Shown here in pieces: positions 9,093 to 18,193 of a stretch of 64,000 bases of DNA (positions are counted from its first letter, which is position 1; each line of letters starts with the position of its first letter). This stretch comes from Trichomonas vaginalis G3. Taxonomy: Eukaryota > Parabasalia > Trichomonadida > Trichomonadidae. The stretch lies in contig NC_067205.1 of NCBI RefSeq assembly GCF_026262505.1, positions 17,050,001-17,114,000 on the forward strand, written 5' to 3'. The notes beneath the pieces were generated by a model. The model worked only from the letters and a program-made list of their open reading frames with translations. It was not told the DNA's origin and made no database searches. Position numbers and translations under genes: made by a program.

Positions 9093-11321
9093 CTTATTTT
9101 TATCATGAATGGTCTCACTGCTGACAAAAATAAATGACCTCATTATTTTTCTCATTCATGACCTCAGAACTTAAGCTTTCTTATGAATGAAGTCTTAGTC
9201 TGAATAGAAAAGTTAAACTTCTCTTCAAATGCAGGTGTAGCAGACTTACATAAGTCGAATGCAATCTCTTGACCGTCATAAAGTGCTTTATATAACTTCA
9301 TAACACTGAACTCAGAGTCTTGGTCAAATTTTCCTTGCGGAACCATTAAACCTTTATCTTCATCATAGAAACACTGAACAGAGTCAGGAAACATTTCATT
9401 AGCGGTTAAAGCAATAACATCTTGCTTCACGCCTTTCATTCTGCAGTGAAATGCACTTCATTTAAATCATTCGTGAGTAAGTCTATGTAAGTCTTCTTTC
9501 CACAAAATATTGACTTGTATGCTAAACTTTGTTTATCTTTTGTGATTTCTGCAAAGTCGCTATGAAATTGACCAAGGTTTTTACCAATGAGAACTCTTCC
9601 ATAACGTTTCTCAAACTCTTCAGCTAAACGAGGGATATCTTCATTGTAGAGATGCATACTGTCCGTATCGCTATAAAGATGTCCATTCCTAAGTCCTCAG
9701 CAGTACAGAATACTTCACACATTATTCTCTTCGACATAGACAGAATGTTAACACCAAGTGGACAGAAGTTTAAATTGTCTGCAAATGCTTTTCGTTAGCT
9801 TGAAAATAGTTTTATCTGAACCATCCAAACCTTCGAACTTCACTATATGGTTGTAGTTCTGATGGCATATCTTATAGCATCTTTGTCATTTACTATGGTT
9901 ATTTTTGACTCAATAGGAGATAGAATAGTTTTGCCATAAATACTGTTCAGAATGAGCTTTATATTTTCTTGCAAAGGATTTCCTTCTTTCTTATACTTTA
10001 ACCTTAACTCAAACAACTTCTTTACTTCATCTCTTATTCTAATATCTCTGTTTCCATCGTAATAGTATCCTTGCAACACTTCACATTTGACACCTTGATA
10101 TTTTATGAGGTCTTGTAATGTTATATGGTCAACATACATTAAACAGCAAGTGTTTGAATTTCTGGGAACGTTAAGTTCTGGATTTAGTTCAGGGTCACAA
10201 ACTATTAAAGGAAAGTGTCTATGTATTCCAATCTCTGTTATCTTAATGAGAACAAAGAAGCCGGACATAAACTTTTCACCAATGGGTTCCTTTTGGTCGT
10301 CATCGAATAAATGTCTCATGAGATACTCTGTGCTTAACATTTCTTTCTTCATAACCTTTGGAATACCTTCTAAAGTATAAAGTCTTGCTATAGCTGATGG
10401 ATATAATGAAACAGCGTCGAAATCAGCAATGAGTTTCTCTTTACTCTTTTGTTTAATGTTATCTGACAACATACATCTTCCACCTTGAATGCATCTCGAA
10501 ATAACTCTCTTGGTTTATTTGAGAGGTCATATAAATTTCCATTCGGGAAGTACACTCTGTTCTCAAATAATTTGTTAGCAATTGAACAAATACTAACGTA
10601 GTCATAAACGTTTAAATCAAATTCTTTCAATATGTCATTGCGGAAACTTAACAAAACCTTCTCTTAAAATTCTTACATCTTGTTTGCAATAAAATGTGCT
10701 ATACTTTTCTAAGTCGAAGTGGTTCTCATCTATTCTGCAACCTTTGATGGAATCTATGTTTTTCATGAATGTATCTGCATCCCGGATAAACTTACATGCT
10801 TCAGAAATGACACCAGTTCTGTTATCATTTGCTAACAAAACACTGCTGTAGTAGTTGTATGGAAATACTTCTTTCGGTCCTGTTTGTAAGTTAAACATAG
10901 CAGGAAATAGTTTAAGTTTCTTATTTATAACACTGTAAGAGTCTTTTATAATAATTGCCCTTCCTTTATATAAGCCAGTTATTTGCATTGTTCGTGAACC
11001 TTTAATGATGGGAGTTCCTTTCACTTCTGTCATGTGTCTTAAGATGAAGTTTATATCATAACTGAGGTTATGGAAATATATTAAACTCTTGTCAGGAAGT
11101 CGCTCCAAAAATTCTGTTGCACAGTTCTGACCCCAAATGCTTTCACTCACTGAACCATCTTCACTGTCATAACAGATGTTAAAAGCTTTATGAAAGCCGT
11201 CTGTGCTACACTCAAAGTCAGCAAAGAAAACGTGCTCAGGAATGAACTTGCACTTATTTTTATTTACTTCTTTTTGACTCGGCTTTCTTCTTCAGTTGTA
11301 CACAATACTTTGGAGCATATG

Positions 11322-13079
11322 TCAAATCTTTAAATGTGCAAGGTTCTGTTTATATAAGTCAGTCGTATATGTGAAAAGTTCTCCATAAGAAATAGGTTCG
11401 AAATATTTGCACTCCCACAATGTTTTCATAACATCCCATAACGGTGTTGTTCTATCATAACGAACTACATATTTATCTTCTCTCTTTGTATAAATCTTCA
11501 TTTGTTTTTCAATGTTCATTCCACCACACTCCTTCAAGATTTCTATATAGTTGCGAATGAAATATGTTGTCATTGGTAATCTTTCGTTTAGCATGTAGTG
11601 GTCTTCAACAAGAAGTAAGTCAATAGTTCGAATAGTTTTACATTCTTTTGGTATGTATCTCTTTATTTTATTATGTCTTGAGTCATTGAAGTAACCAATG
11701 GTAACATTAAATGCTATACCTGTTGCATCAGAAATTTCTTGTACTTTACTTTGAGGAAAGTCTCTAACACGAATGACTTCTCTCATGTGGTCAATAGTCT
11801 CTCCATCTACTCCAGCCTGAATGCAAGCATAAACGAAACAATTGTCTTCTGTCATAAGTGCTGCAGTTCTTTTGTTCAATTCATTGAAGATTTGGTAGCG
11901 CTCAAGATTTATAGGTAATGTGCAAAGATACTTCCAGAACTGCCCGCTTCTCTTCTTATAAAACTTCTTTTCACCATTATCTTTCCAAAAGCTTTCTATA
12001 AGTGCTGGGTTTCCTGTTTGCTTAAGAGCTTCCAAAATGGCTTTCTGGTCATTTGTCAGTGTGCTTTCATCTCTATATGGTCTCTTTTTTGGTTTGCCTT
12101 TCTTTACATCTGACATCGTTAAGCCTTCATATTCTGTTAAATCATACATCTTTATTTCAGTAAGATTCTTTATGTTTGTCAAGAAGAAGTCATAGTGCAT
12201 TTCAACAATACCTGCAGCATTTGCTTCTATCTCTGATATAAAGTTCTCCTTCAAGAGCTGATGTAGTAATGTTCCAATATTATTGAGGTTTAACGTAGAA
12301 CATTCATACTTTCCACCAAGTTTATAACATACCATCCATCTCTGTTGTGAGTTTATTTTAATTTTCTCTAAGAGTCTCATGAAAACCTTACCGAAATGTT
12401 TGTGTAAGTAGTCTCTGTTTGGTTCATCTAAAGCTTCGATGTTAAAGTCAATGAGTCTATTGCCTGACTTCACATTCCTCTTCCTATTCTCTTCATCTTT
12501 CTTTAACCATCTCTCACCTTCTTTTGGTTTGTCGTCAATGGAACGAATGACATCTTTAGCTTTGCGAACTTGTTCTATAGCACTTTTAAAAATCTCTCTT
12601 CTCTGTTGTTTCAGTGTGTCGTCTCTCTTTCGTGTTTTACCAACGTTTGCATTTGTTATGTCATACATTTCTCTTCTTACTTCATGAGGTACAGCTCTTC
12701 TTGTTTCACCAACGTTTGAGTTCGTAAGTTCAAACATCTCTTGACGAACGTCATGAGAAAGAGCTTTACGAGTATGACCAACGTTCGCATTTGTTATGTC
12801 AAACATTTCTCTTCTTACTTCATGAGGTACTGAACGTCTATGATATAAGTCAATAGCAACGTCATTTAAAGGAAATGCTCTTGCATGGACTTCGTCCTCG
12901 CCGCGTTGCGGCTTTATGAACTCATGAATTCTATCATAACTTATTGCACCATTATAGTCATTGAGGATGTCAGCGAGTGCTTTTTTGTTTGTTGCGTAAT
13001 GCTTTGCAACATCTATATTAGCTTCTGTAAGAAGTTGTTTTATTTCCGAGTGTTCTAACTTAGACAACTTCCGATACAT
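11322..13079 (-). CDS. N-terminal extension of the polymerase, intact 585-codon frame
   Basis: The longest intact piece of the polymerase region. Residues about 80-155 contain three tandem copies of a roughly 24-25-residue repeat of the form PHEVRREMFDITNANVGxTR (nucleotides about 12620-12845). After a basic linker comes a region with MTEDNCFVYACIQAGVD (about residues 420-436) and later DLLLVEDHYML (about 500-510); a Cys after Asp-Asn and a distant His are the layout of OTU/papain-like cysteine peptidases, which have been reported fused to some Polinton polymerases, but I cannot verify the match. It carries one copy of the double-hairpin module at 12886-12915, translated KPQRGEDEVHARA, in frame. 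The frame is lost near 11325, just before the exonuclease domain. Confidence 0.75.
   Translation of the reverse strand: MYRKLSKLEHSEIKQLLTEANIDVAKHYATNKKALADILNDYNGAISYDRIHEFIKPQRGEDEVHARAFPLNDVAIDLYHRRSVPHEVRREMFDITNANVGHTRKALSHDVRQEMFELTNSNVGETRRAVPHEVRREMYDITNANVGKTRKRDDTLKQQRREIFKSAIEQVRKAKDVIRSIDDKPKEGERWLKKDEENRKRNVKSGNRLIDFNIEALDEPNRDYLHKHFGKVFMRLLEKIKINSQQRWMVCYKLGGKYECSTLNLNNIGTLLHQLLKENFISEIEANAAGIVEMHYDFFLTNIKNLTEIKMYDLTEYEGLTMSDVKKGKPKKRPYRDESTLTNDQKAILEALKQTGNPALIESFWKDNGEKKFYKKRSGQFWKYLCTLPINLERYQIFNELNKRTAALMTEDNCFVYACIQAGVDGETIDHMREVIRVRDFPQSKVQEISDATGIAFNVTIGYFNDSRHNKIKRYIPKECKTIRTIDLLLVEDHYMLNERLPMTTYFIRNYIEILKECGGMNIEKQMKIYTKREDKYVVRYDRTTPLWDVMKTLWECKYFEPISYGELFTYTTDLYKQNLAHLKI
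12886..12915. repeat. Double-hairpin module, copy C (in-frame in the polymerase extension)
   Basis: CATGGACTTCGTCCTCGCCG then CGTTGCGGC: GGAC/GTCC and GCCGC/GCGGC hairpins. The A/T changes keep the first stem paired. Translated KPQRGEDEVHA. Confidence 0.85.
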
Positions 13080-13170
13080 CTTTAGTAGGAAATAAAAAAA
13101 TATTTTTTGAAAAAATTAGATTAGATTTTTTTTAAGTTATTTTTCAAAATAATTTAATATTTTTATTTTA

Positions 13171-13644
13171 ATGAAACACATGCAAGATTGCAAGTTCTTT
13201 TCATAGAATGCTCTCGCTACTGCCATCAAGAATGAGTTCAATGGTGCTGCAAACGTTAATGTTATCTTTAACAAGAAGTTTGTGAAAGAATCTAAGTTTG
13301 GTCAGTATGTCAGACCATTAGCTATCGTCATTGACCGCAAACGTTATACTTCACAAGAGTTAGCAGTAGTTTTGAAACAAAAGAGTTTCTTCGTGAATGT
13401 CAAAGATACACACTATACTGTCATAAAGAACTCTAACATTGACTTCTTCAGTATTGCTTTAAATCTTTCCGAACAGAAAGAATATAAGAAAGGTGAAACA
13501 AATGTGAAATATTATCCTTCATCTCCGAAGACAATAACGAACAAAGATGTTATACAGAAATTCTTACCAAAGGTTGAAGAAGCTTCTATTGACATTGACG
13601 AAGGAAGTGAAATGGTTGAAGAAATAGACCCTGACGTTATTTAA
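13171..13644 (+). CDS. Hypothetical protein with an in-frame TAG near its start
   Basis: An ATG at 13171 opens a frame that meets TAG at 13204-13206 and then stays open to TAA at 13642-13644. The part after the TAG (about 146 codons) is coherent: NALATAIKNEFNGAANV, then VIDRKRYTSQELAVVL and an acidic C-terminus ending in EEIDPDVI. Either the TAG is a nonsense change or translation starts later; the first later start-like codon is a GTG at 13282, which seems too far in. The gene is divergent from the polymerase with an AT-rich spacer of 91 bp. The insert at 13672-15162 begins 27 bp downstream. No known family. Confidence 0.55.
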
Positions 13645-13671
13645 GCAAAAATATATTTTTGGTTAGTCTTC

Positions 13672-15162
13672 ATATCGATTATAGATCCAAGGTGATGTGA
13701 TTTTTGCATCCCTGGGATGGACGATACACCCAAAGTGTCACCTTTTGGGATAACATGAATTTGAAATATCATGAGAGTTCTGCAAACCATATGCACAATA
13801 TCTATTCGGCCTGACTTCTTGTATATATGAGTTAGACTTCTTAAATATTGTGCTTGGGGCGATATAAGCATTTCCGAGATTACCATCGTGCTCTATAGTA
13901 TGCTACTTCTCCTTGGTTCTAGCTCAGTTCCAAGGATATTGGCGTTCAAGGATTTGGCAAGGTCCTTCCGAAGTCTCTCATTCGATGAGAGATTTCGGAA
14001 GAATCTTGCCTTAAAGTACTCCAACTCTTGTTCTTTTGTTCCTAAATAGTGAGAAAAGTTATTTGACTACTTAAGGTAGAGATTATCCGAGGTCCCTCAT
14101 TTGATGAGAGGCCTCGGATAATCTCTGCCTTAAAATTGTACACTTGTAGTCCATGAGAGTGTAAGTATACATTGATAGGACAGCTTTCTTCTGAAGTCTT
14201 AGATTTGATGAGAACCTCAGAAGAAAACTGTCCTATTTTATAGTAAAAGGAGTTTCAGGAGCTCCAAAGCTCCCTTTCGTAAGGATTAGGAGCTTTGGAG
14301 CTCCTGGTTCGTAGATGTGTTTCGCATCTTTCATCAGAAGAGGCCCAAATGGTAAATAGCCTCTGCTGATGAGCTTCAGGAGCTCCAAGGCTCCCTCTCG
14401 TAACGATTAGGAGCTTTGTAGCTCCTGAAGGTAAGGTAGGATTGCTCTGATCTCAAATCAGTAGATGCCATGCCTCATTATGAACTCTACTGACAAGAGA
14501 TCAAGAGCTCCAAGGACTCCCTTTTTAGTTAGTGGCGTTCTCACCATTTAGTAGGATTGCTGATCCTACTAATGAAGTGATCACTTAGTATACGTTTTGA
14601 ATAAATTGAATTTTTTTTAGAATTTAGTATTTTTTATAGACATCACATGTATATTATAAATACATAAATATATTCTTTAATTCAAAAAATTCAATTCGGT
14701 TTTGGGATGGGTATCCCAGCCCCAAGTATTCAATTTTATTCAATTTTTTAAGAATTTTGGGTTGGGATGCCCAGACCAAAACAAGCTTTATATTTTGATG
14801 TGTAGATACGTATGTGTGCATCATTGTTGTGTTATATATTATGTTTTTAATGAAAAAAAAATCTGATTCAAAAAAAATTATCACTAATTAGTTGATAATA
14901 TAAAGAAAAAATAGATAAATTGTATGTTTTGAGAGTATTTATCCACATTCACTCATATGAATTTCATTAAATAGTGTCTTTTTACTCCCAAATTTATTTT
15001 GAATTATTGAAATCAAAGAAAAAAATCAGAAAAATTTCTCGAAATTTTTATTTTCAAAAAAAATTGGATTTTATATTGAAAACTGACACTGGGAGGACGC
15101 TAGGGCTGGGATTGGAGATACCCCGCTCACTTGGGAAAAATACGGATCTATAATATCGATAT
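13672..15162. mobile_element. 1.5-kb TIR-bounded insert carrying a hairpin array
   Basis: The left end ATATCGATTATAGATCC (13672-13688) and right end GGATCTATAATATCGATAT (15144-15162) are inverted copies differing by a 2-base insertion. The insert separates the gene at 13171-13644 from a truncated minus-strand gene whose last Maverick-like residues end at about 15165. No clear target duplication was seen. Inside are hairpins at 13956-14571 and then about 570 bp of AT-rich sequence, including two related CCCAGCCC/GCCCAGACC words at 14712-14780. There is no credible protein, so this would be non-autonomous. Confidence 0.6.
13956..14571. repeat. Hairpin array Y
   Basis: Eight hairpins in 616 bp: 13956-14010, 14071-14133, 14175-14236, 14256-14306, 14332-14371, 14374-14430, 14444-14518 and 14549-14571. 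The stems of different hairpins are different in sequence but each is paired (for example GGCAAG with CTTGCC, TTAAGGTAGAGATTATCCGA with its partner, ATAGGACAG with CTGTCCTAT). The first three share the apex (C)TCAT..GATGAGA. The fourth and sixth are relatives of each other with CAGGAGCTCCAA arms and TCGTAA.GATTAGG loops. The first is followed by another within 60 bases. The array resembles 2871-3980 outside the Maverick. Confidence 0.75.
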
Positions 15163-15359
15163 TTTACAACAATTCCCCAATGTATAAACTTTTCATACGC
15201 TTTTTCATAAGCTTTATATACCTTCAGAAATTTTGCATAATCTGTAGAAGCATTTAGATATTGTTTAAATGCTTTGTATGTCTTCAGAAATTTTGCATAA
15301 TCTTTTACATGTTGTTCGTTCTCTTCTTCTGTCATGAGTTCCGAATATTCTAAATTCAT
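15163..15359 (-). pseudogene. Truncated small helical protein with an internal repeat
   Basis: The frame starts at 15359 and its first 60 or so residues are Maverick-like: two copies of a DYAKFLK(T/V)YKA unit about 23 residues apart, ending at EKFIHW. The remaining codons down to 15054 derive from the insert at 13672-15162 and are not expected to belong to the original gene. The product is probably an alpha-helical repeat protein rich in Tyr and Lys. It lies upstream of nothing obvious on the same strand and 55 bp from the end of the KilA-N-like gene at 15415-16259. Function unknown; the gene seems cut by the insertion. Confidence 0.55.
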
Positions 15360-15414
15360 GTTCTTTCATATGAGATAAAATTTTATAAAAAAATAAAATT
15401 AGCTTAGATTTTTT

Positions 15415-16259
15415 TTATTCTTCCTCTTTGAAGTTATCGAAATATTCTGTTATTTTTTCCTTCAGTAATGGTAAGTCTTCTTTGAATGTAAGTATTGTGC
15501 AACCTTTGATGTCATAGTGTGTTTGAGGAAGAGTATTTTTGACAATTTCCTTTATTTGCTCATTCGTGTCATTGAAATCGGTAAGTTTTCACGATAGAAC
15601 CAGTTTCTGTCAGATTTATATATCTTAGCTAAGTCATAAAAGCTCTTGTTATTTCTTCTCACTAAATGCAACATAACCATATCTTTATCTTCTTCATTTT
15701 CCATCTCTTCAGTATATATCATATACTTATAACTCTTTTCCTTTCCTTTTGGTACTGAACGCGGTATTCTTTTCTGTATGCTTTTGTCTTTGGATTCAAT
15801 GACTTCATCTTTTGCTTGAAGTTTCTTTTCCATCTCTCCACGTTCTGCTTTATATAGTTCATCTAACATCATGAAAGTATAACAAGCATAACGAGGTGAA
15901 GCCCACATTGCTACAGCGTTTACTAAAAGTCTATGAACATAATAACCTTTCAAACCAGGAGCCAAATTCTTGCGATTTTCGTACGGAATCTCTTCTCTCG
16001 GTTTTCCGAGGGAAGCAATCATATGAGGAAATTCTTCTAAAAGTTCTTTTGTCTGTTGGTTTTCAAACCAATGATATGCTTGCTTTGTAGAACGAAGAGT
16101 GTTCATTATACTTTGCATCTGGTACATATCGTCTTTGACCGAACGAATGAGTCTCAATTGTTTGTTATACTGTATGTATTCATATTCTTCATTAATGGCT
16201 TCATGAACGATAGCAGTTGTTGTGTTCTCTAATGTTGTCATTACTGTCTTTACATACAA
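15415..16259 (-). CDS. KilA-N-type protein A, frame-broken near its C-terminus
   Basis: A 235-codon frame (16259-15552) that loses frame near 15585; about 55 more coherent codons follow in another frame to TAA at 15415-15417 (KEIVKNTLPQTHYDIKGCTI...). The segment KGYYVHRLLVNAVAMWASPRYACY (about residues 104-127) matches the second half of KilA-N domains, where an aromatic/His-rich strand precedes an AxWxSPxY helix. A charged linker and a C-terminal helical region follow. KilA-N proteins are predicted DNA-binding proteins of large DNA viruses and phages. The N-terminus MYVKTVM and the sequence upstream of the ATG match the KilA-N protein at 17284, so the two are paralogues under the same type of promoter. 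Confidence 0.7.
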
Positions 16260-16312
16260 AATAAAAAAATAAATAAATAAAATACTAACTTTATTTTTTC
16301 TGTCTTAAAGAA
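16260..16312 (-). promoter_or_regulatory. KilA-N gene promoter, copy 1
   Basis: The leader upstream of 16259 reads, on the plus strand, ACAAAATAAAAAAATAAAT followed by ACTAACTTTATTTTTTCTGT. The same block is upstream of the KilA-N gene at 17284-17964 (17965-18013) and, on the opposite strand, at 54670-54725 in the second Maverick. Conservation through otherwise drifting AT-rich spacers suggests a shared promoter. Confidence 0.55.
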
Positions 16313-16424
16313 ATGTTAAAAATTCATGATTTTCATGAAGTTTGGTCATTTTCAACATAACCTTCATTGCATGAAAAGTGTCATATATAACATATATATG
16401 ATATTTTACTTAAAAATATGCAAG

Positions 16425-16507
16425 CGGCTCATAGCTCAGTGGTATGGACCCCCTTGTCATAAGTGTCGAGGACCTCGGTTCGAGTCCCGATGGCGTTCAG
16501 GTTTTTT
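16425..16507 (+). tRNA. tRNA-like Pol III unit (degenerate, CAT anticodon)
   Basis: TAGCTCAGTGG (16432-16442) is a perfect A box and GGTTCGAGTCC (16477-16487) a perfect B box, with six T residues at 16502-16507 as a Pol III terminator. The anticodon loop would be GTCATAA (16456-16462), giving CAU, a Met-type anticodon with U33 in place. However, the acceptor, anticodon and T stems have several mismatches, so it does not fold as a normal tRNA. It may be a decayed tRNA, a tRNA-derived element or a promoter-bearing small RNA. It lies in the spacer upstream of KilA-N protein A. Confidence 0.45.
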
Positions 16508-16547
16508 CTGCAAAAAATTGAGAGAGCATTGAATTTGCAAGTACAAA

Positions 16548-16569
16548 GGGTCTATTTGGTGTTAGACCC
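16548..16569. repeat. Small hairpin GGGTCTA...TAGACCC
   Basis: GGGTCTA (16548-16554) and TAGACCC (16563-16569) form a 7-bp stem with an 8-base loop just downstream of the tRNA-like unit. Confidence 0.6.
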
Positions 16570-16595
16570 TAGCGAAGAAAATATGGTACTGGAAA

Positions 16596-16919
16596 GATAG
16601 AAGTTTACATTTGTAAAGTTGGACGATAAAATTTACTGACTAACGTCGGTTCGCATCCTGACTGACGTCGGTAGAGACCATGACTGACGTCGGTTCGCAT
16701 CCTGACTGACGTCGGTAGAGACCATGACTGACGTCGGTATGGAATGCTCTCAAAATCTTCGAAATTGAAAGGTTTATGGAATGACTTCAGGATGGGTCCT
16801 GACTGACGTCGGTTCGCGTCCTGACTGACTTCAGGATGGGTCCTGACTGACGTCGGTTCGCGTCCTGACTGACATCAGGAAATTCTATCGTTCTACTTTA
16901 CAAAATGTAAACTTCTATC
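16596..16919. mobile_element. MITE-like unit with tandem TGACGTCGGT repeats
   Basis: The ends are inverted copies of about 38 bp: GATAGAAGTTTACATTTGTA at 16596 and its complement ending at 16919 (with three or four differences). Between them lie about nine 22-bp units, most of the form CTGACTGACGTCGGT followed by TCGC(A/G)TCC or AGAGACCA, in two blocks (about 16636-16740 and 16790-16880) separated by 50 bp of unique sequence. TGACGTCG resembles the core bound by bZIP factors, but that is only a sequence likeness. No protein is encoded. Confidence 0.7.
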
Positions 16920-17026
16920 GTACATGATATTTAGCTGACATTGTAAACTATCTTCATGTAAAGTATGGCGGTTTGAAACCGTCGGGAACATTCCCTTTTT
17001 TAACGAACTTTCCACAGCAATTTTTA

Positions 17027-17104
17027 AATTTTGTGAAAACTCAACGGTTTGACACGTGCCATATGTCATTTTACTCAGAATCTCACGAATTCAGCAAAAA
17101 TAAT
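17027..17104. repeat. 78-bp direct repeat, copy 1
   Basis: Starts AATTTTGTGAAAACTCAACG and ends CAGCAAAAATAAT. The second copy is at 17198-17275 with two or three differences. Both contain CAACGGTTTGACAC, related to AACGGTTTGACAC in the TIRs. Confidence 0.85.
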
Positions 17105-17147
17105 TTTTAGGGTAGATGGGTATATCTAACCTCATTTCTACCCTCAT
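17095..17147 (+). repeat. 53-bp inverted repeat framing the KilA-N gene, left arm
   Basis: Identical to the complement of 18032-18084 as read by eye. It contains the TTAGGGTAGATGGGTATATC motif. Together the arms enclose the KilA-N gene at 17284-17964. Confidence 0.85.
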
Positions 17148-17197
17148 TTCTACCCTCATTATTTATAACCGTTTTACATGGTAAACGTTATTTTTGG

Positions 17198-17275
17198 AAT
17201 TTTGTGAAAACTCAACGGTTTGACACATGCCATATGCCATTTTACTCAGAATCTCACGAATTCAGCAAAAATAAT
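17198..17275. repeat. 78-bp direct repeat, copy 2
   Basis: Second copy of the 17027-17104 repeat, abutting the 3' end of the KilA-N gene. Confidence 0.85.
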
Positions 17276-17283
17276 GAGTTCAT

Positions 17284-17964
17284 TTACTCACAATATTTTT
17301 GTACAAAACGACCCCAAACTTTTAACTTCTTTTCTGCAGCTTCTAATGCTATCTTAGCGAGTTCATATTCTCTAAATTCTCTCTTTAAATCTTCTTGTTC
17401 CCATTGGTCTAGTTCGTATGGAGAATCTCTATAACCATAACATATCTCACGTTCATGTTCTAATTGTTTTTCGCGCATTTTTCTAACTTCTTGTTCGAAC
17501 AAAGGTTTAGCATTCTCTACTGTATCTTCAAGTTCTTCTTCATCTAATTTCTCATGAACTTTCTTGTCTATGGAGTCCATAATTTTTCCAACTGCTATGC
17601 AATATTTTGGAGAAGCCCACATTGCTATATAGTTTATAAGTCTTGGGTCTACATACGTTCCTCTAACCTGTTTGATTTCATCAGGAATTCCTGCATGAAT
17701 TTTGTATAAAAAGCAACCGCCGGAATTCGGACTGTTGCTATATTCTTCACAAAATGCCTTATAATACTCTTCCCAGGACTTATTTTCCAACAACTTTCTA
17801 AAGTCTTTCCTAAACTGCTGACACATATTTGTTGCATTAATGTAACCATCCTTGTCTCTACGTAAGACTTCAATACCGTTATAAGTGCCTTTTGTGAATG
17901 TTTCGCCATTATATTTGTTAGTGAATGTTTTTGCTTCGACTGACATTTCTGTTCTTACATACAA
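17284..17964 (-). CDS. KilA-N domain protein B
   Basis: A 226-codon intact frame. The KilA-N domain is clear: KDGYINATNMCQQF at about residues 38-51, the following basic helix, then YVDPRLINYIAMWASPKYC at about 104-122, which is the standard two-part core (GYINAT...; L..WxSPxY). The C-terminal half is a long, highly charged helix (about residues 130-215) likely forming a coiled coil. KilA-N proteins are predicted DNA-binding proteins, common in large DNA viruses; a regulator of element genes is the likely role. The gene stands in a cassette between 53-bp inverted repeats (17095-17147 and 18032-18084). It starts at MYVRTEM after the shared promoter block. Confidence 0.9.
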   Translation of the reverse strand: MYVRTEMSVEAKTFTNKYNGETFTKGTYNGIEVLRRDKDGYINATNMCQQFRKDFRKLLENKSWEEYYKAFCEEYSNSPNSGGCFLYKIHAGIPDEIKQVRGTYVDPRLINYIAMWASPKYCIAVGKIMDSIDKKVHEKLDEEELEDTVENAKPLFEQEVRKMREKQLEHEREICYGYRDSPYELDQWEQEDLKREFREYELAKIALEAAEKKLKVWGRFVQKYCE

Positions 17965-18013
17965 AATAAAAAAATAAATAAAAATAAAACTAACTTTATT
18001 TTTTCTATCTTAA
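17965..18013 (-). promoter_or_regulatory. KilA-N gene promoter, copy 2
   Basis: Same block as 16260-16312: ACAAAATAAAAAAATAAAT, then AAACTAACTTTATTTTTTCT. It immediately precedes the ATG of KilA-N protein B on the minus strand. Confidence 0.6.
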
Positions 18014-18031
18014 GGAAATTCATGAAAATTC

Positions 18032-18084
18032 ATGAGGGTAGAAATGAGGTTAGATATACCCATCTACCCTAAAAATTATTTTTG
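18032..18084 (-). repeat. 53-bp inverted repeat framing the KilA-N gene, right arm
   Basis: Complement of 17095-17147. It is followed directly by a copy of the double-hairpin module (18087-18115). Confidence 0.85.
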
Positions 18085-18086
18085 TT

Positions 18087-18115
18087 CATGGGCTATGCCC
18101 CGCCGCTTTGCGTCT
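18087..18115. repeat. Double-hairpin module, copy D (intergenic)
   Basis: CATGGGCTATGCCCCGCCGC then TTTGCGTC: GGGC/GCCC hairpin followed by a degenerate CCGC..GCGT hairpin. See the copies at 7689, 9066, 12886 and 26353. Confidence 0.7.
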
Positions 18116-18193
18116 TTATGTTAAAATAAATGGTACCATTAATGATATCATGACTGTTCTCGTTCATGTCTGATTTACATCTAATGAAAAAGT

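Larger units (their letters stand above)
9164..13079 (-). pseudogene. Family B, protein-primed type DNA polymerase, multiply broken
   Basis: All landmark motifs of a protein-primed family B polymerase can be found in order on the minus strand but in different frames. Exonuclease: FADFECS (near 11230), HNLSYDINFI (near 11070) and YCKQDVRIL (near 10680). Polymerase: motif A DAVSLYPS (near 10410), motif B KLILNSIYG (near 9950) and motif C YSDTDS (9653-9670). Open pieces lie at 11322-13079, 10635-11150, 10388-10654, 9843-10472, 9436-9657 and 9164-9439, with at least seven one-base shifts between them and in 9658-9842 and 11151-11321. The intact gene would exceed 1,200 residues. It would replicate the element; in this copy it cannot be translated as one protein. 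The N-terminal extension is described separately. Confidence 0.9.

Noticed and set aside
13641-13886. 81-residue minus-strand frame
   Set aside because: It overlaps the end of a better gene and runs through the insert's left end; composition is not coding-like.
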